Part shown: one piece after another, positions 25,645 to 33,595 of the stretch
Layout: the number at the start of each line of letters is the position of its first letter
How positions within the stretch are numbered: position 1 is the first letter of the stretch
Source: Filomicrobium sp.
GTDB taxonomy: Bacteria; Pseudomonadota; Alphaproteobacteria; Rhizobiales; Hyphomicrobiaceae
Direction: 5' to 3'
DNA: 64,000 bases
NCBI GenBank assembly: GCA_017792465.1
Contig: CP051234.1
Span: 3,628,501 to 3,692,500, forward strand
The notes under the pieces: model-generated
Seen by the model: only the letters and a program-made list of their open reading frames with translations
What the model was told of the DNA's origin: nothing
The model's database searches: none
Made by a program: the position numbers and the translations under genes

Positions 25645-26757
25645 ATGAAGTTGAACCGTAGGAAATTCATCAAATCGGGAACACTTGCTGCCGGCGCCGC
25701 GACCGTCGCAGCAGCCGGTATCTCTTCTCCGGCCATCGCCCAAGGCAAGCAGGAATGGCGCATGGTCACGTCCTGGCCACGCGGTCTTCCCGGACTTGGC
25801 ACGGGCGCCGATCTTCTCGCCAAGCGCATTACTGAAATGACCGAGGGCCGCCTTTCGATCAAAGTTTTCGCTGCGGGTGAGCTTGTTCCAGGGCTTCAGA
25901 CTTGGGAAGCCGTCCAGAATGGCACTGCCGACATGGGCCACGACACTCCAGGCTTCCATCTTGGCAAGCACCGGGCCTTTGCATACTTCTTCGGCCCTCC
26001 GTTCGGCATGTCCTATTCCGAGCATGTTGCCTGGCTCGATCACGGTGGCGGACAGGAGCTTTGGGATGAGCTCTCAGCCCAGTTCGGTCTTGTCAGTTTT
26101 GCGATTGGCAACATCGGAACGCCGTCGTTTGGATGGTTCAAGAAAGAGATCAATACGCCCGAGGACTTCAAAGGCCTGAAGATGCGTATGCCGGGCATTG
26201 GTACTGAGATGATCCGGCGACTTGGTGCCGTACCAACTCTTATGCCCCCGGGTGATCTGTTCCCGGCGCTGCAGGCGGGAACGCTTGATGCTACTGACTT
26301 CACTGGCCCCGCCAATGACATGGCGCTAGGGTTCCATCAGGTCTGTAAGTATCTCTATTGGCCGGGCGTCCAGAAACCCGGTGCGGTTCAGCAGGTCATC
26401 ATCAGCAAGGCCAAGTACGATGCCCTTCCAACGGACATTCAGATGATCGTCAAGGTGGCATGTCAGGCAGCCCACCAGGATATGCTGGCCGAATACAACT
26501 GGATCAACGCAAAGGCCGCAAAGGCACTCAAGGAACAGCATGACGTGAAGTTCCTCACGCTCTCCGATGAGCTGTTGATAGCACTCGGCAACACAGCAGG
26601 TGAACTGCTGGTCGAAGAGCGCGGCAAACTCGATCCGTTGGGTCAGAAGATATGGGATGCCTATTTCAAAGCACGCGCCGATTTGATGGGCTTGACCGAC
26701 GGAGCGGATCGCGCCCTCTACAATGCGCGGAAACTTCCCTTCAAGTATCCAACCTAG
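25645..26757 (+). CDS. TRAP transporter substrate-binding protein, DctP/TakP-like
   Basis: A 370-residue protein from ATG 25645. It starts with a twin-arginine signal (MKLNRRKFIKSG, then an alanine-rich helix and AIA cleavage site). The mature part reads WRMVTSWPRGLPGLGTGADL, IKVFAAGELVPGLQTWEAV, FGPPFGMS, GWFKKEINTPEDFKGLKMRM and TDFTGPANDMALGF. This pattern belongs to the TakP-type subgroup that often binds 2-oxo acids and is commonly labelled mannitol/chloroaromatic. It delivers ligand to the DctQM permease encoded directly downstream. The Tat signal is normal for this subgroup. Exact ligand unknown. Confidence 0.92.
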   Translation: MKLNRRKFIKSGTLAAGAATVAAAGISSPAIAQGKQEWRMVTSWPRGLPGLGTGADLLAKRITEMTEGRLSIKVFAAGELVPGLQTWEAVQNGTADMGHDTPGFHLGKHRAFAYFFGPPFGMSYSEHVAWLDHGGGQELWDELSAQFGLVSFAIGNIGTPSFGWFKKEINTPEDFKGLKMRMPGIGTEMIRRLGAVPTLMPPGDLFPALQAGTLDATDFTGPANDMALGFHQVCKYLYWPGVQKPGAVQQVIISKAKYDALPTDIQMIVKVACQAAHQDMLAEYNWINAKAAKALKEQHDVKFLTLSDELLIALGNTAGELLVEERGKLDPLGQKIWDAYFKARADLMGLTDGADRALYNARKLPFKYPT

Positions 26758-26769
26758 GTTGGCGTCAAG

Positions 26770-27333
26770 ATGGCCAGCGCCTCGATGACAGCAGTGCAGA
26801 CAGTAGCTGACCGCCTCGATGCCTTTACATCAGGTGTCGGGCGGGTGGTTGCCTATCTGATGCTGATGACGGTTTTGATCTGCTTCACCAATGTGTGCCT
26901 GAGGTACGCGTTCGGCATTGGGCTGGTCTGGCTCCAGGAATCTTTTGTCTGGAGCCATACTCTGGCGATCATGCTGGGTTCCAGCTTTGCTCTGCTTCGC
27001 GGCGGCTTTGTCAGGGTTGATACTTTCTACAACCGAATGGGACACCGTGGACAGGCGATGGTCGACCTTTTTGGAACGTTAGCCTTCATGGGGCCATTCC
27101 TATGGATGATGGCCTACTACGGTTGGCCTTTCTTTTATTCTTCCTGGCAAATGGGTGAGCGCTCCGCCTATCAGACCGGGCTCGGGGCACTTTACCTCCT
27201 CAAGGGGTCGCTCCTTGTCTTCGTTCTGCTTGTCGGACTCCAAGGGGTGGCCATTGCCTTGAGAAGTCTTCTCACCATTGTCACCGGCATCGATCACAGC
27301 GCATCTGCGCGACAAGTGCAGGACGTGACCTAG
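26770..27333 (+). CDS. TRAP transporter small permease DctQ
   Basis: A 187-residue protein with four hydrophobic segments, the DctQ plan: RVVAYLMLMTVLICFTNVCL, WLQESFVWSHTLAIMLGSSF, a third around MVDLFGTLAFMGPFLWMM and a fourth around LYLLKGSLLVFVLLVGLQGV. The conserved EsfVWsh...LGsS helix with an arginine-bearing loop (LLRGGFVRVDTFY) is visible. It starts 12 bases after dctP-like and ends 2 bases before dctM-like, so the three are one operon. It forms the membrane complex with DctM. Confidence 0.9.
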   Translation: MASASMTAVQTVADRLDAFTSGVGRVVAYLMLMTVLICFTNVCLRYAFGIGLVWLQESFVWSHTLAIMLGSSFALLRGGFVRVDTFYNRMGHRGQAMVDLFGTLAFMGPFLWMMAYYGWPFFYSSWQMGERSAYQTGLGALYLLKGSLLVFVLLVGLQGVAIALRSLLTIVTGIDHSASARQVQDVT

Positions 27334-27335
27334 AC

Positions 27336-28916
27336 ATGGACACTCTGGTGACCGGAGAAATTCTAGCGGTCAGTCTTTTTGGCGGCGTGATGGTCGCGTT
27401 GATGCTTGGTTATCCGATTGCATTCACGCTTCCCGGTGCTGCCCTTTTGTTCGCACTTGTGGGATGGCTGCTTGGCGCGTTCGACCCCACCTACTTCAAC
27501 GCTTTGCCTTTGCGCTATTGGGGTGTGGTCACAAACGAGGTGCTGATCGCGGTGCCGCTGTTCGTGTTCATGGGAGTCATGCTTGAACGCTCTCAGCTCG
27601 CCGAAAGTCTCCTGAACACAATGGGCGAACTGTTCGGCCGCATGCGTGGCGGGCTTGGGATCTCCACTGTGCTCGTCGCCACCTTGCTCGGCGCATCAAC
27701 CGGCATTGTCGGAGCCACCGTTGTGACAATGGGCTTGATCAGCCTGCCTGCCATGCTCGATGCGAACTACAATAAGCGTTTGGCAAGTGGACTGATCTGT
27801 GCGTCCGGCTCGCTCGGCCAAATCGTGCCTCCATCGACATTGCTCGTCTTTCTCGCCGTGATACTCCAAAGTTCGTACAGTCAGGCCCAACTGGCGATGG
27901 GAAATTTTACGCCCGCCACCTTGTCCGTTGGTGACTTGTTTGCAGGCGCGTTTATTCCCAGCCTTATTCTGGCTGGTTCATATGCGGCATGGGTTATTCT
28001 CAATGCGATGTTCAGGCCGGAGTCCGCACCGGCCTTGCGGATTGCCCCCGAAGCGCGGCGTAGTTTGGCCCGGAGGGTGATCGTCGCGCTCCTGCCGCCG
28101 CTTCTGCTCATCGTGGCAGTGCTCGGTTCGATCATCTCTGGCATTGCGACACCTACGGAGTCGGCGTCGGTCGGCGCTGTGGGTGCAATCCTGCTGACTC
28201 TGATCAAACTCATATCGGAACACGTCGCGGAGAAACGAGAGAAAGACGCGGCGAGTAATTTCCAGTTCAATTTCTGGATTGGCGTATTGGCAGCTTATCT
28301 TGTGCTGTCATTCATCGCTGGTGGAATGGGCGTTTTGATGTTGACCATGGCCCTGCTCGTATCAGGGCTGGCGATAACTCTATCGCGCGCCAGTTTGAGG
28401 CAGAAGTTCGTCAAGATTCTTGATGAGGTTTGTCAGTCGAGCCTTGTCATCACAGCGATGGTGTTCGTGATCTTCCTGGGTGCCAGCGTCTTTTCCGTCG
28501 TCTTTACACGGCTAGGGGGCGAGGCCTTGGCGACTGAATTCCTATCCTCGATGCCCGGTGGTGTTAACGGTGCGCTGTTGACGGTCATGGCCGTCATGTT
28601 CGTACTTGGTTTCTTTCTCGACCCCTTTGAGATCGTTTTCGTCGTCGTGCCGATCGTCAGTCCCGTATTGTTTGCAATGAACGTCGATCCAGTTTGGTTC
28701 GCTGTGCTTGTTGGCATGAATCTACAGACGAGCTACCTCACCCCGCCGTTCGGGTTCTCGTTATTCTTCTTGCGCGGCGTCGCGCCCGACAGCGTGACAA
28801 CCATTGACATCTACCGCGGTATTCTGCCCTTCGTTGCAATTCAGTTGCTGTGTATCGGTCTCGTCTGGGCCTTTCCAACGCTGACTACATATTTACCGAA
28901 GCTGATCTACGGATAG
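27336..28916 (+). CDS. TRAP transporter large permease DctM
   Basis: A 526-residue membrane protein; longer than the usual 430 because of a loop and extra helices around residues 230-360, as in the subgroup paired with TakP-type binding proteins. Landmarks are GVVTNEVLIAVPLFVFMGVM near residue 63, GASTGIVGATVVTMGLISLP, CASGSLGQIVPPSTLLVFLA, and near the C-terminus FFLDPFEIVFVVVPIV and GMNLQTSYLTPPFGFSLFFL. These are the conserved motifs of the sodium-driven TRAP permease. It is the last gene of the operon; 105 bases follow before the next convergent gene. Confidence 0.95.
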   Translation: MDTLVTGEILAVSLFGGVMVALMLGYPIAFTLPGAALLFALVGWLLGAFDPTYFNALPLRYWGVVTNEVLIAVPLFVFMGVMLERSQLAESLLNTMGELFGRMRGGLGISTVLVATLLGASTGIVGATVVTMGLISLPAMLDANYNKRLASGLICASGSLGQIVPPSTLLVFLAVILQSSYSQAQLAMGNFTPATLSVGDLFAGAFIPSLILAGSYAAWVILNAMFRPESAPALRIAPEARRSLARRVIVALLPPLLLIVAVLGSIISGIATPTESASVGAVGAILLTLIKLISEHVAEKREKDAASNFQFNFWIGVLAAYLVLSFIAGGMGVLMLTMALLVSGLAITLSRASLRQKFVKILDEVCQSSLVITAMVFVIFLGASVFSVVFTRLGGEALATEFLSSMPGGVNGALLTVMAVMFVLGFFLDPFEIVFVVVPIVSPVLFAMNVDPVWFAVLVGMNLQTSYLTPPFGFSLFFLRGVAPDSVTTIDIYRGILPFVAIQLLCIGLVWAFPTLTTYLPKLIYG

Positions 28917-29022
28917 GAACGAACTTCTATTGGGACGAACAAGGACCAAGTAAGCTGAAGGGGCGCAGGTGTTCCTGCAACCTGTTACGAAGCGAGCAAC
29001 GGTCTCATGCTTCGTGTCGCCT

Positions 29023-29469
29023 TCAAGTCGCCGTACGGCGAAGCCTACCCGTCATTTTCAGGCCATCGCGCATGTTAAGTCCAAGCAAGGTGATGTTGGC
29101 GGCTCCTGCCAAAAGTTCCAACGCCTGAACTAAATAGAATGCGGTGTCGAACGAGGCTGAATTGGCTTTGAACGATAGGTAGAGCGCCGACGGAATGAGA
29201 ATGAGCAGGCCATTGGCAGCGACCAGAGGCATGCGCTTGACTTTCCCGTTGATGCGGCCACCGCGATGCCCTTTGGCCAGCGCAAAGCCTGTTCCGCCCG
29301 CAATCGCGATCGCGGGAATCAGCAGCAGGAAGCCCCATGGGATAGCGGTCTTCACTGCAACGATGGCCGACTGCGAGCCCAGCAGTTCGCTGAAGGCCGT
29401 CGAGAGCCAGAATGTGGCAATCGTCAGAATGGCCAACGCGCCCGCGACCGGATGAATGTACCTGATCAC
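29023..29469 (-). CDS. Four-helix membrane protein of unknown function
   Basis: A 148-residue protein from a GTG at 29469 with GGGAGG just before it. It has four hydrophobic segments: PVAGALAILTIATFWLSTAF, WGFLLLIPAIAIAGGTGFAL, MPLVAANGLLILIPSALYLS and the helix ending in ELLAGAANITLLGL. A histidine in the first helix border (RYIHPVAG) and basic cytoplasmic loops (KGHRGGRINGKVKR) are visible. I do not recognise a named family. It lies 25 bases downstream of the monooxygenase-like gene and is probably controlled by the divergent MarR regulator. Confidence 0.7.
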   Translation of the reverse strand: MIRYIHPVAGALAILTIATFWLSTAFSELLGSQSAIVAVKTAIPWGFLLLIPAIAIAGGTGFALAKGHRGGRINGKVKRMPLVAANGLLILIPSALYLSFKANSASFDTAFYLVQALELLAGAANITLLGLNMRDGLKMTGRLRRTAT

Positions 29470-29494
29470 CAGAGCCTCCCGTCATTCATTCGCG

Positions 29495-29863
29495 TCATGC
29501 AACGCAAATCCCTGGCACCGCGACCTTCTGGAAGAGATGCGGCGCAGCTACCGCCGATGAGGGATATGCCGAGAGACGCGATTGGAACTCCGGGTGGCTG
29601 AAAGCGGTGCGGAACGCGGCCGTCGATTCCCATACGGCATAGTTGAGATAGGCGCAGCTACCGCCGATAGCTCGATGGAGCTGCGTGGAGATGAAGCCCG
29701 GTTGCTGCTTCATGAACTCGGCGTCATGCTCCCACGCAGCGAGGAGCGCCTGCTCATCAGCCTGATCGAACGTGAACAGGTTGATGAGGACCACTGGGCT
29801 GGCATCGGTCGCCAGTTGCTGCTCGATGGGGAAGGCCTGATCCAAGGGGCGGAGCACAGACAT
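29495..29863 (-). CDS. Antibiotic-biosynthesis-monooxygenase-fold (ABM) protein
   Basis: A 122-residue protein with PVVLINLFTFDQADEQALLA, AWEHDAEFMKQQPGFISTQL, CAYLNYAVWESTAAFRTAFS and HPEFQSRLSAYPSS, the standard ABM dimeric alpha+beta pattern. ABM proteins include quinol monooxygenases and haem-degrading enzymes, but many are uncharacterised. It is divergent from the MarR gene with a clear palindromic site between them, so it is probably induced by a small toxic or phenolic compound. Operon with the membrane protein at 29023. Confidence 0.8.
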   Translation of the reverse strand: MSVLRPLDQAFPIEQQLATDASPVVLINLFTFDQADEQALLAAWEHDAEFMKQQPGFISTQLHRAIGGSCAYLNYAVWESTAAFRTAFSHPEFQSRLSAYPSSAVAAPHLFQKVAVPGICVA

Positions 29864-29882
29864 GACAAACTAACCTCAATTC

Positions 29883-29929
29883 GGTATCATGATGTCAATA
29901 CGATGCCAGAATTGACAACATGATGTCAA
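29883..29929. promoter_or_regulatory. MarR-type operator pair
   Basis: TTGACAACATGATGTCAA (29912-29929) is an inverted repeat with perfect TTGACA/TGTCAA arms and 16 of 18 positions symmetric. The ten-base half ATGATGTCAA is repeated as a direct copy ending at 29898. Both lie between the divergent ABM and MarR genes, the usual place for MarR autoregulation. Confidence 0.68.
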
Positions 29930-29957
29930 CACGCAGCTATGGAGCTTTTGAAATCAG

Positions 29958-30422
29958 ATGATGCGAACGGCTTCCGGTGATGCCTTGACGGGCTTGTTGC
30001 TCGATTTATTCAGGCTCAACAGTCTCTTAGTGACAGCGGGTGATCGTCTCGTCGCCCCTCTTGGGCTGACGAGCGCACGCTGGCAGGTTTTGGGCGCGAT
30101 CGTAGCGGCAGAGCGCCCGCAGCCCGTAGCTTGGCTCGCGCGCGATCTGGGTGCCAACCGGCAAAATGTGCAGCGGATCACCAATGATCTGGAACGCGAA
30201 GGGCTCGTGACTTTCGCACCGAACCCACATCACAAAAGGGCACAACTCGTCATTCTGACCGACAAGGGCAAACAGTCTTTCAAGGCGGCGATGGATCTGC
30301 AGGCACCGTGGGTGGACGACCTTGCGAACGGGATTGCGGTCAAGGATTTGAAGACCGTTCATCGCGTAATACGGATGTTACGCGAAAAGCTTGAAGGCGA
30401 TGAGGACGCCGACGAGCGATAA
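29958..30422 (+). CDS. MarR-family regulator
   Basis: A 154-residue winged-helix regulator. It shows LTSARWQVLGAIVAAERPQP, VAWLARDLGANRQNVQRITN as helix-turn-helix, and DLEREGLVTFAPNPHHKRAQ LVILTDKG as the wing with its conserved D/R segment (here HHKRAQ instead of DRR). The C-terminal helix with LKTVHRVIRMLREKLEG completes the dimer interface. It is divergent from the ABM and membrane-protein genes and likely represses them. The ligand is probably an aromatic or lipophilic compound by family precedent. Confidence 0.9.
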   Translation: MMRTASGDALTGLLLDLFRLNSLLVTAGDRLVAPLGLTSARWQVLGAIVAAERPQPVAWLARDLGANRQNVQRITNDLEREGLVTFAPNPHHKRAQLVILTDKGKQSFKAAMDLQAPWVDDLANGIAVKDLKTVHRVIRMLREKLEGDEDADER

Positions 30423-30726
30423 TCGACGGTGGGCCCTCGATCGGTTAGAGGTCGAAAGCGGGTCAAAGATCGACAGGGAAATGAGTGCTCGACAACGGCA
30501 GATTTGGATCATTCAGGCCGGTTCGGCACTGCTCTGGATACGACAGCTTGCTCCCCAGAAGCAGCCAGTTGGGCGAGCGAAAGGTGGAACGTCAGCAATA
30601 CCACCGATCGCGTCGTTATGGAGCCGTTGGCAGTGTGTCTCTGACGGGCCGATAGCAGCTCTAGCGAACTGGACACTAATCGGAACGCTGTCTCCAAAGA
30701 CGATATTTCGTGTTCGAACCGGGCAC
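30423..30726. other. Intergenic region with degenerate dispersed repeat
   Basis: No gene is supported between marR-type and kinase genes. Most of the region resembles the decayed repeat also seen at 16630-16890, with the best-kept part at 30573-30650. Confidence 0.5.
30573..30650. repeat. Dispersed intergenic repeat, copy B
   Basis: AACGTCAGCAATACCACCGA followed by TCGCGTCGTTATGGAG and ending GACGGGCC matches copy A at 16811-16887. Both copies are between genes and neither has an intact frame. Confidence 0.6.
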
Positions 30727-32070
30727 CTATTTGATAGCAAGCTGCAATGTGACGCCAAACATGCCCATGCGCTCGCTGTTTCTTGCGAGAACCCCTCCAC
30801 ATGCTTCAGCAATGTCTGCGGCGATTGACAAACCGAGCCCCGTGCCGTCGGGCGAGTTGTCTAGCCGTCGGCCACGCTGCAACATCTCTTCGAACCGCTT
30901 TTCCGGAATTCCTGGACCATCATCGTAAATGGTGACGAACGCCACCTGACCTTTGCGTGTCGCGCTGATGACGACCGCGCTCGTAGCATGCCGGCCAGCG
31001 TTTTCCGCCAGGGCTCCGAGTGCTTCGGAAAGATCATCTGGATGAATACGGGCGCAAAGGTTACTGGGCACGTCAATCGACCAGGATAGCTCGCGCTGCC
31101 TGGTCGCCTTCTCCAGAACGCGTACCACTCGTGCCGCGACATCGCCCACATTCGCTTGCACTGCCGAACCGTCCGTTACCATGCGCGCCCGGATCAGCTG
31201 GCGATCGACATGCCGTTGCATCAAATGGGTCGCATATTCGAGATCTGTCGCGATGGCTGTCTCTCCTGCCGCCTTCAGCTTGCCGATCCCGCCGACAATG
31301 ACCTGAAGTGGCGTTTTAAGGCCATGAGCCAGATCGCCGGCACGTGCCTTCGCCAACACAAGCTGTCGCTCGCGTCCGTCGAGAAGGGTATCTATCTCCT
31401 GGGCCAGAGGTCGTACCTCGGAAGGAAAATCAGACCCCAATCGTTTCGCGAACCCGGAACGGATTTGTTCGACCCGCAAGCGTATTGACGACAACGGTTT
31501 CAATCCCAAGCCCACTTGCAACCAAGTGGCTGCCAACAACAGGACGCCAAGAGCGATTAGGAAGGGTGCCAGGGCACCGGCAAATCGCCAAACTGCGCTA
31601 TTGACCTGCGCCTTGTCTAAAGCGACTGCGAACAATACCTCGGAGCGGCCGAGGCGCTGTGGCATCTCAACCTTCTTTTGTATGAGATAGAGTGTCTGAC
31701 CGTGCGGACCACTGATCGCATGATGGTGAGACTGCGCGTTTCTTGATGCCTCCGGCGGTAAATCGAGCACGACATCCCACAGCGAGCGTGAGCGTTCGAT
31801 CTTTCCATCTGCAAACATGACCTGCCAATACAAGCCTGACAGCGGGGTTTCGAAGCGCGAGTCATCGGGGGCTCCTTTGACGGTGAGAGTACCATCGGAG
31901 GCGCGCTCAACGTTGGCGATGAGGCGGTCTAAGTGACCCTCAAGTTCGCGGTCAATCCAATCAGTGACATGACGCTCAAACAGAGCCGTCAGTACGAAGG
32001 CTGCAATCAAAAGCGCTGTTGAAATGAAGATGACCGCACCGAAAAGGAGCCTTGTTCGCAGCGAAGTCAT
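30727..32070 (-). CDS. Sensor histidine kinase, PhoQ-like
   Basis: A 447-residue kinase. A first membrane segment (about 8-30) and second (about 165-187) flank a roughly 130-residue periplasmic domain. HAMP-like linker about 188-235. The phosphoacceptor box is AGDLAHGLKTPLQVI with His249, a PhoQ-type H-box. The ATP domain has the N box ALAENAGRH, G1 DDGPGIP and G2 GTGLGLSIA. Its start overlaps the response-regulator stop by four bases (ATGA). With the two PepSY proteins it resembles loci that sense divalent cations, metal or envelope state; the signal is not readable. Confidence 0.92.
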   Translation of the reverse strand: MTSLRTRLLFGAVIFISTALLIAAFVLTALFERHVTDWIDRELEGHLDRLIANVERASDGTLTVKGAPDDSRFETPLSGLYWQVMFADGKIERSRSLWDVVLDLPPEASRNAQSHHHAISGPHGQTLYLIQKKVEMPQRLGRSEVLFAVALDKAQVNSAVWRFAGALAPFLIALGVLLLAATWLQVGLGLKPLSSIRLRVEQIRSGFAKRLGSDFPSEVRPLAQEIDTLLDGRERQLVLAKARAGDLAHGLKTPLQVIVGGIGKLKAAGETAIATDLEYATHLMQRHVDRQLIRARMVTDGSAVQANVGDVAARVVRVLEKATRQRELSWSIDVPSNLCARIHPDDLSEALGALAENAGRHATSAVVISATRKGQVAFVTIYDDGPGIPEKRFEEMLQRGRRLDNSPDGTGLGLSIAADIAEACGGVLARNSERMGMFGVTLQLAIK

Positions 32071-32735
32071 TGTGGGTCTCTGTCTGTAATCGTGTAGCCA
32101 TGCCCGCGGCGGGTCTCGATCAAACCTGGGCCGAGCTTCTTGCGCAATCGCGCAATCACCGCCTCAAGTGCATTGGCTTCGCGCTCCTGTCCCTCTCCGT
32201 GGAGGTGGTCGAGAAGTTCGCCAGCAGGAACGACCCGCCCCTTATGGTGCGCGAGAAATGCGATCAGGCGGTATTCCAGTGGTGTCAGCGGCACGTGCGT
32301 GCCACGCATGTAAACGCGTATGAGGCGTGTATCGATGCGAAGGTCTCCGGCTTCTATGAACGGGCTTGCAAGTCCGACGGAGCGGCGAACCAAGGCCCTG
32401 GCGCGAGCGAGCAATTCCTCCATCTGAAATGGCTTGACCAGATAGTCGTCCGCGCCGGCATCAATCCCTTCAACGCGTTCAGGCCATGCACCCCGCGCGG
32501 TGAGTATGAGGACGGGAAACTGGCGCCCCGCTGTTCGCCACTTCTTTAATACAGCGAGGCCGTCAATTTTTGGTAAGCCAAGATCCAAGACCACGAGGTC
32601 ATAAGACTCTGTGTCGCCTAAGAACCAGGCTTCCTCACCGTCTCTAGCGATGTCGGAGACGAACCCGGCCACTTCGAGCGCTTGGGTGATATCGGCGGCG
32701 ATGCGGTGATCGTCTTCAACGACAAGCACGCGCAT
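32067..32735 (-). CDS. OmpR-family response regulator
   Basis: A 222-residue protein: receiver domain with acidic pair EDD (7-9), phosphoacceptor Asp51 in VVLDLGLPKIDG, conserved threonine in LILTARG and lysine in VKPF; then a winged-helix output domain with VPLTPLEYRLIAFLAHHKGR and ANALEAVIARLRKKLG, recognition helix included, and RRGHGYTI at the wing. It is translationally coupled at both ends (ATGA overlaps) to the PepSY gene upstream and kinase downstream. Direct repeats at 33097-33115 are a likely autoregulatory binding site. Confidence 0.94.
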   Translation of the reverse strand: MRVLVVEDDHRIAADITQALEVAGFVSDIARDGEEAWFLGDTESYDLVVLDLGLPKIDGLAVLKKWRTAGRQFPVLILTARGAWPERVEGIDAGADDYLVKPFQMEELLARARALVRRSVGLASPFIEAGDLRIDTRLIRVYMRGTHVPLTPLEYRLIAFLAHHKGRVVPAGELLDHLHGEGQEREANALEAVIARLRKKLGPGLIETRRGHGYTITDRDPQ

Positions 32736-33067
32736 CAGTCGTCGTCCTCAATGCTGAGGATACGTCCGGTCGCTGCATCTACTTCGACTTCCTGAACGCG
32801 GCCGCCAGATCTCAAGATCTTTATCTCGTAAACTATGCGACCATCCTCATACTCAAGTTCGGTTCCGAGCAATTTACCCGGCACTTTCTGCTTGACGTTG
32901 CCGAGCACCTTCGCCAGCCCAAGAATTTTTCCTTCCTCGACGAGCCGGAGCGCGGCCTCGTGGCCGATGTCATCTGCCAGCGCTTCAGTCGCCACCGGCA
33001 ATACGCCCGCCATGAGCGGTAAGCAGAGCCGCAGGATCAATCTTCGCAAGCGTGAATCCTTTCTCAT
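32735..33067 (-). CDS. PepSY-domain exported protein (operon with two-component pair)
   Basis: A 110-residue protein from ATG 33067; the frame can be read from a TTG at 33094 but the ATG gives the signal peptide (MRKDSRLRRLILRLCLPLMA). The mature part ends with a PepSY repeat: KVPGKLLGTELEYEDGRIVY, EIKILRSGGRVQEVEVDAAT and GRILSIEDDD. PepSY domains are periplasmic and are thought to modulate proteases or sensors. It is the first gene of the operon with the response regulator and kinase, and is divergent from a second PepSY gene, a common arrangement. Confidence 0.85.
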   Translation of the reverse strand: MRKDSRLRRLILRLCLPLMAGVLPVATEALADDIGHEAALRLVEEGKILGLAKVLGNVKQKVPGKLLGTELEYEDGRIVYEIKILRSGGRVQEVEVDAATGRILSIEDDD

Positions 33068-33096
33068 GAATATCGCCAGAGATTCTGGCCCCAAGA

Positions 33097-33115
33097 TGCT
33101 GACAAATTGCTGACA
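33097..33115. promoter_or_regulatory. Direct-repeat site for OmpR-type regulator
   Basis: TGCTGACA occurs at 33097-33104 and again at 33108-33115, a period of 11 bases, about one helical turn, as expected for tandem OmpR/PhoB-type binding. Further TCAGG-containing pieces follow to 33151. The site lies between the two divergent PepSY genes. Confidence 0.55.
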
Positions 33116-33211
33116 GGACTAGTCAGGTGGCAAGCAGGCGAGGTCTGTCAGGGTGCCATGGTCAACAACGATGCGCATTCCAGCGCGCGACAAATTAGGA
33201 GAATTACACTT

Positions 33212-33493
33212 ATGAAAAGCTACCGCACCCTCGCGATTGCCGGCGCCGTTTCTACCCTCATCTTTGCGGCAGCCTCCGCCTCGGCCGGCTCCAATCGGCT
33301 GAACGTGCCAGCCAGCGAGTGGCTTTCGCATGCCGAAGTAATCGCAAAATTGTCGGCCCAAGGGTATACCGTCCGAGAGATCGAAGCCGATGACGGTGTC
33401 TACGAGGTGGAGATGACAGACAAGAACGGCGTTCGAATCGAGAGCCATGTTCATCCGGCTACGGGCAAAATCTTGCACGGCTACGACGACTAA
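33212..33493 (+). CDS. PepSY-domain periplasmic protein
   Basis: A 93-residue protein from ATG 33212 with AGGAGA before it. Signal peptide MKSYRTLAIAGAVSTLIFAA then ASAS-A; mature part NRLNVPASEWLSHAEVIAKL, TVREIEADDGVYEVEMTDKN and a PepSY ending VHPATGKILHGYDD. It is a paralogue in style of the PepSY protein encoded on the opposite strand. It probably belongs to the regulon of the two-component pair at 30727-32735. A strong terminator follows at 33523. Confidence 0.85.
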   Translation: MKSYRTLAIAGAVSTLIFAAASASAGSNRLNVPASEWLSHAEVIAKLSAQGYTVREIEADDGVYEVEMTDKNGVRIESHVHPATGKILHGYDD

Positions 33494-33522
33494 GCCGCAG
33501 CGCGCGTCACTTGTCAAAGCAG

Positions 33523-33569
33523 AACAAGAGACAAGGAGCGGAATCGTCAAGCTTTCCTTGTCTCTTGTT
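33523..33569. terminator. Bidirectional rho-independent-type terminator
   Basis: AACAAGAGACAAGGA (33523-33537) pairs perfectly with TCCTTGTCTCTTGTT (33555-33569), a 15-base stem with a 17-base loop. It sits between two convergent genes, the PepSY gene and the Na/Pi cotransporter gene, and is followed by T-rich sequence on the plus strand. Confidence 0.8.
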
Positions 33570-33595
33570 GTTTCCAGCAGTACCGATCAGGACGA

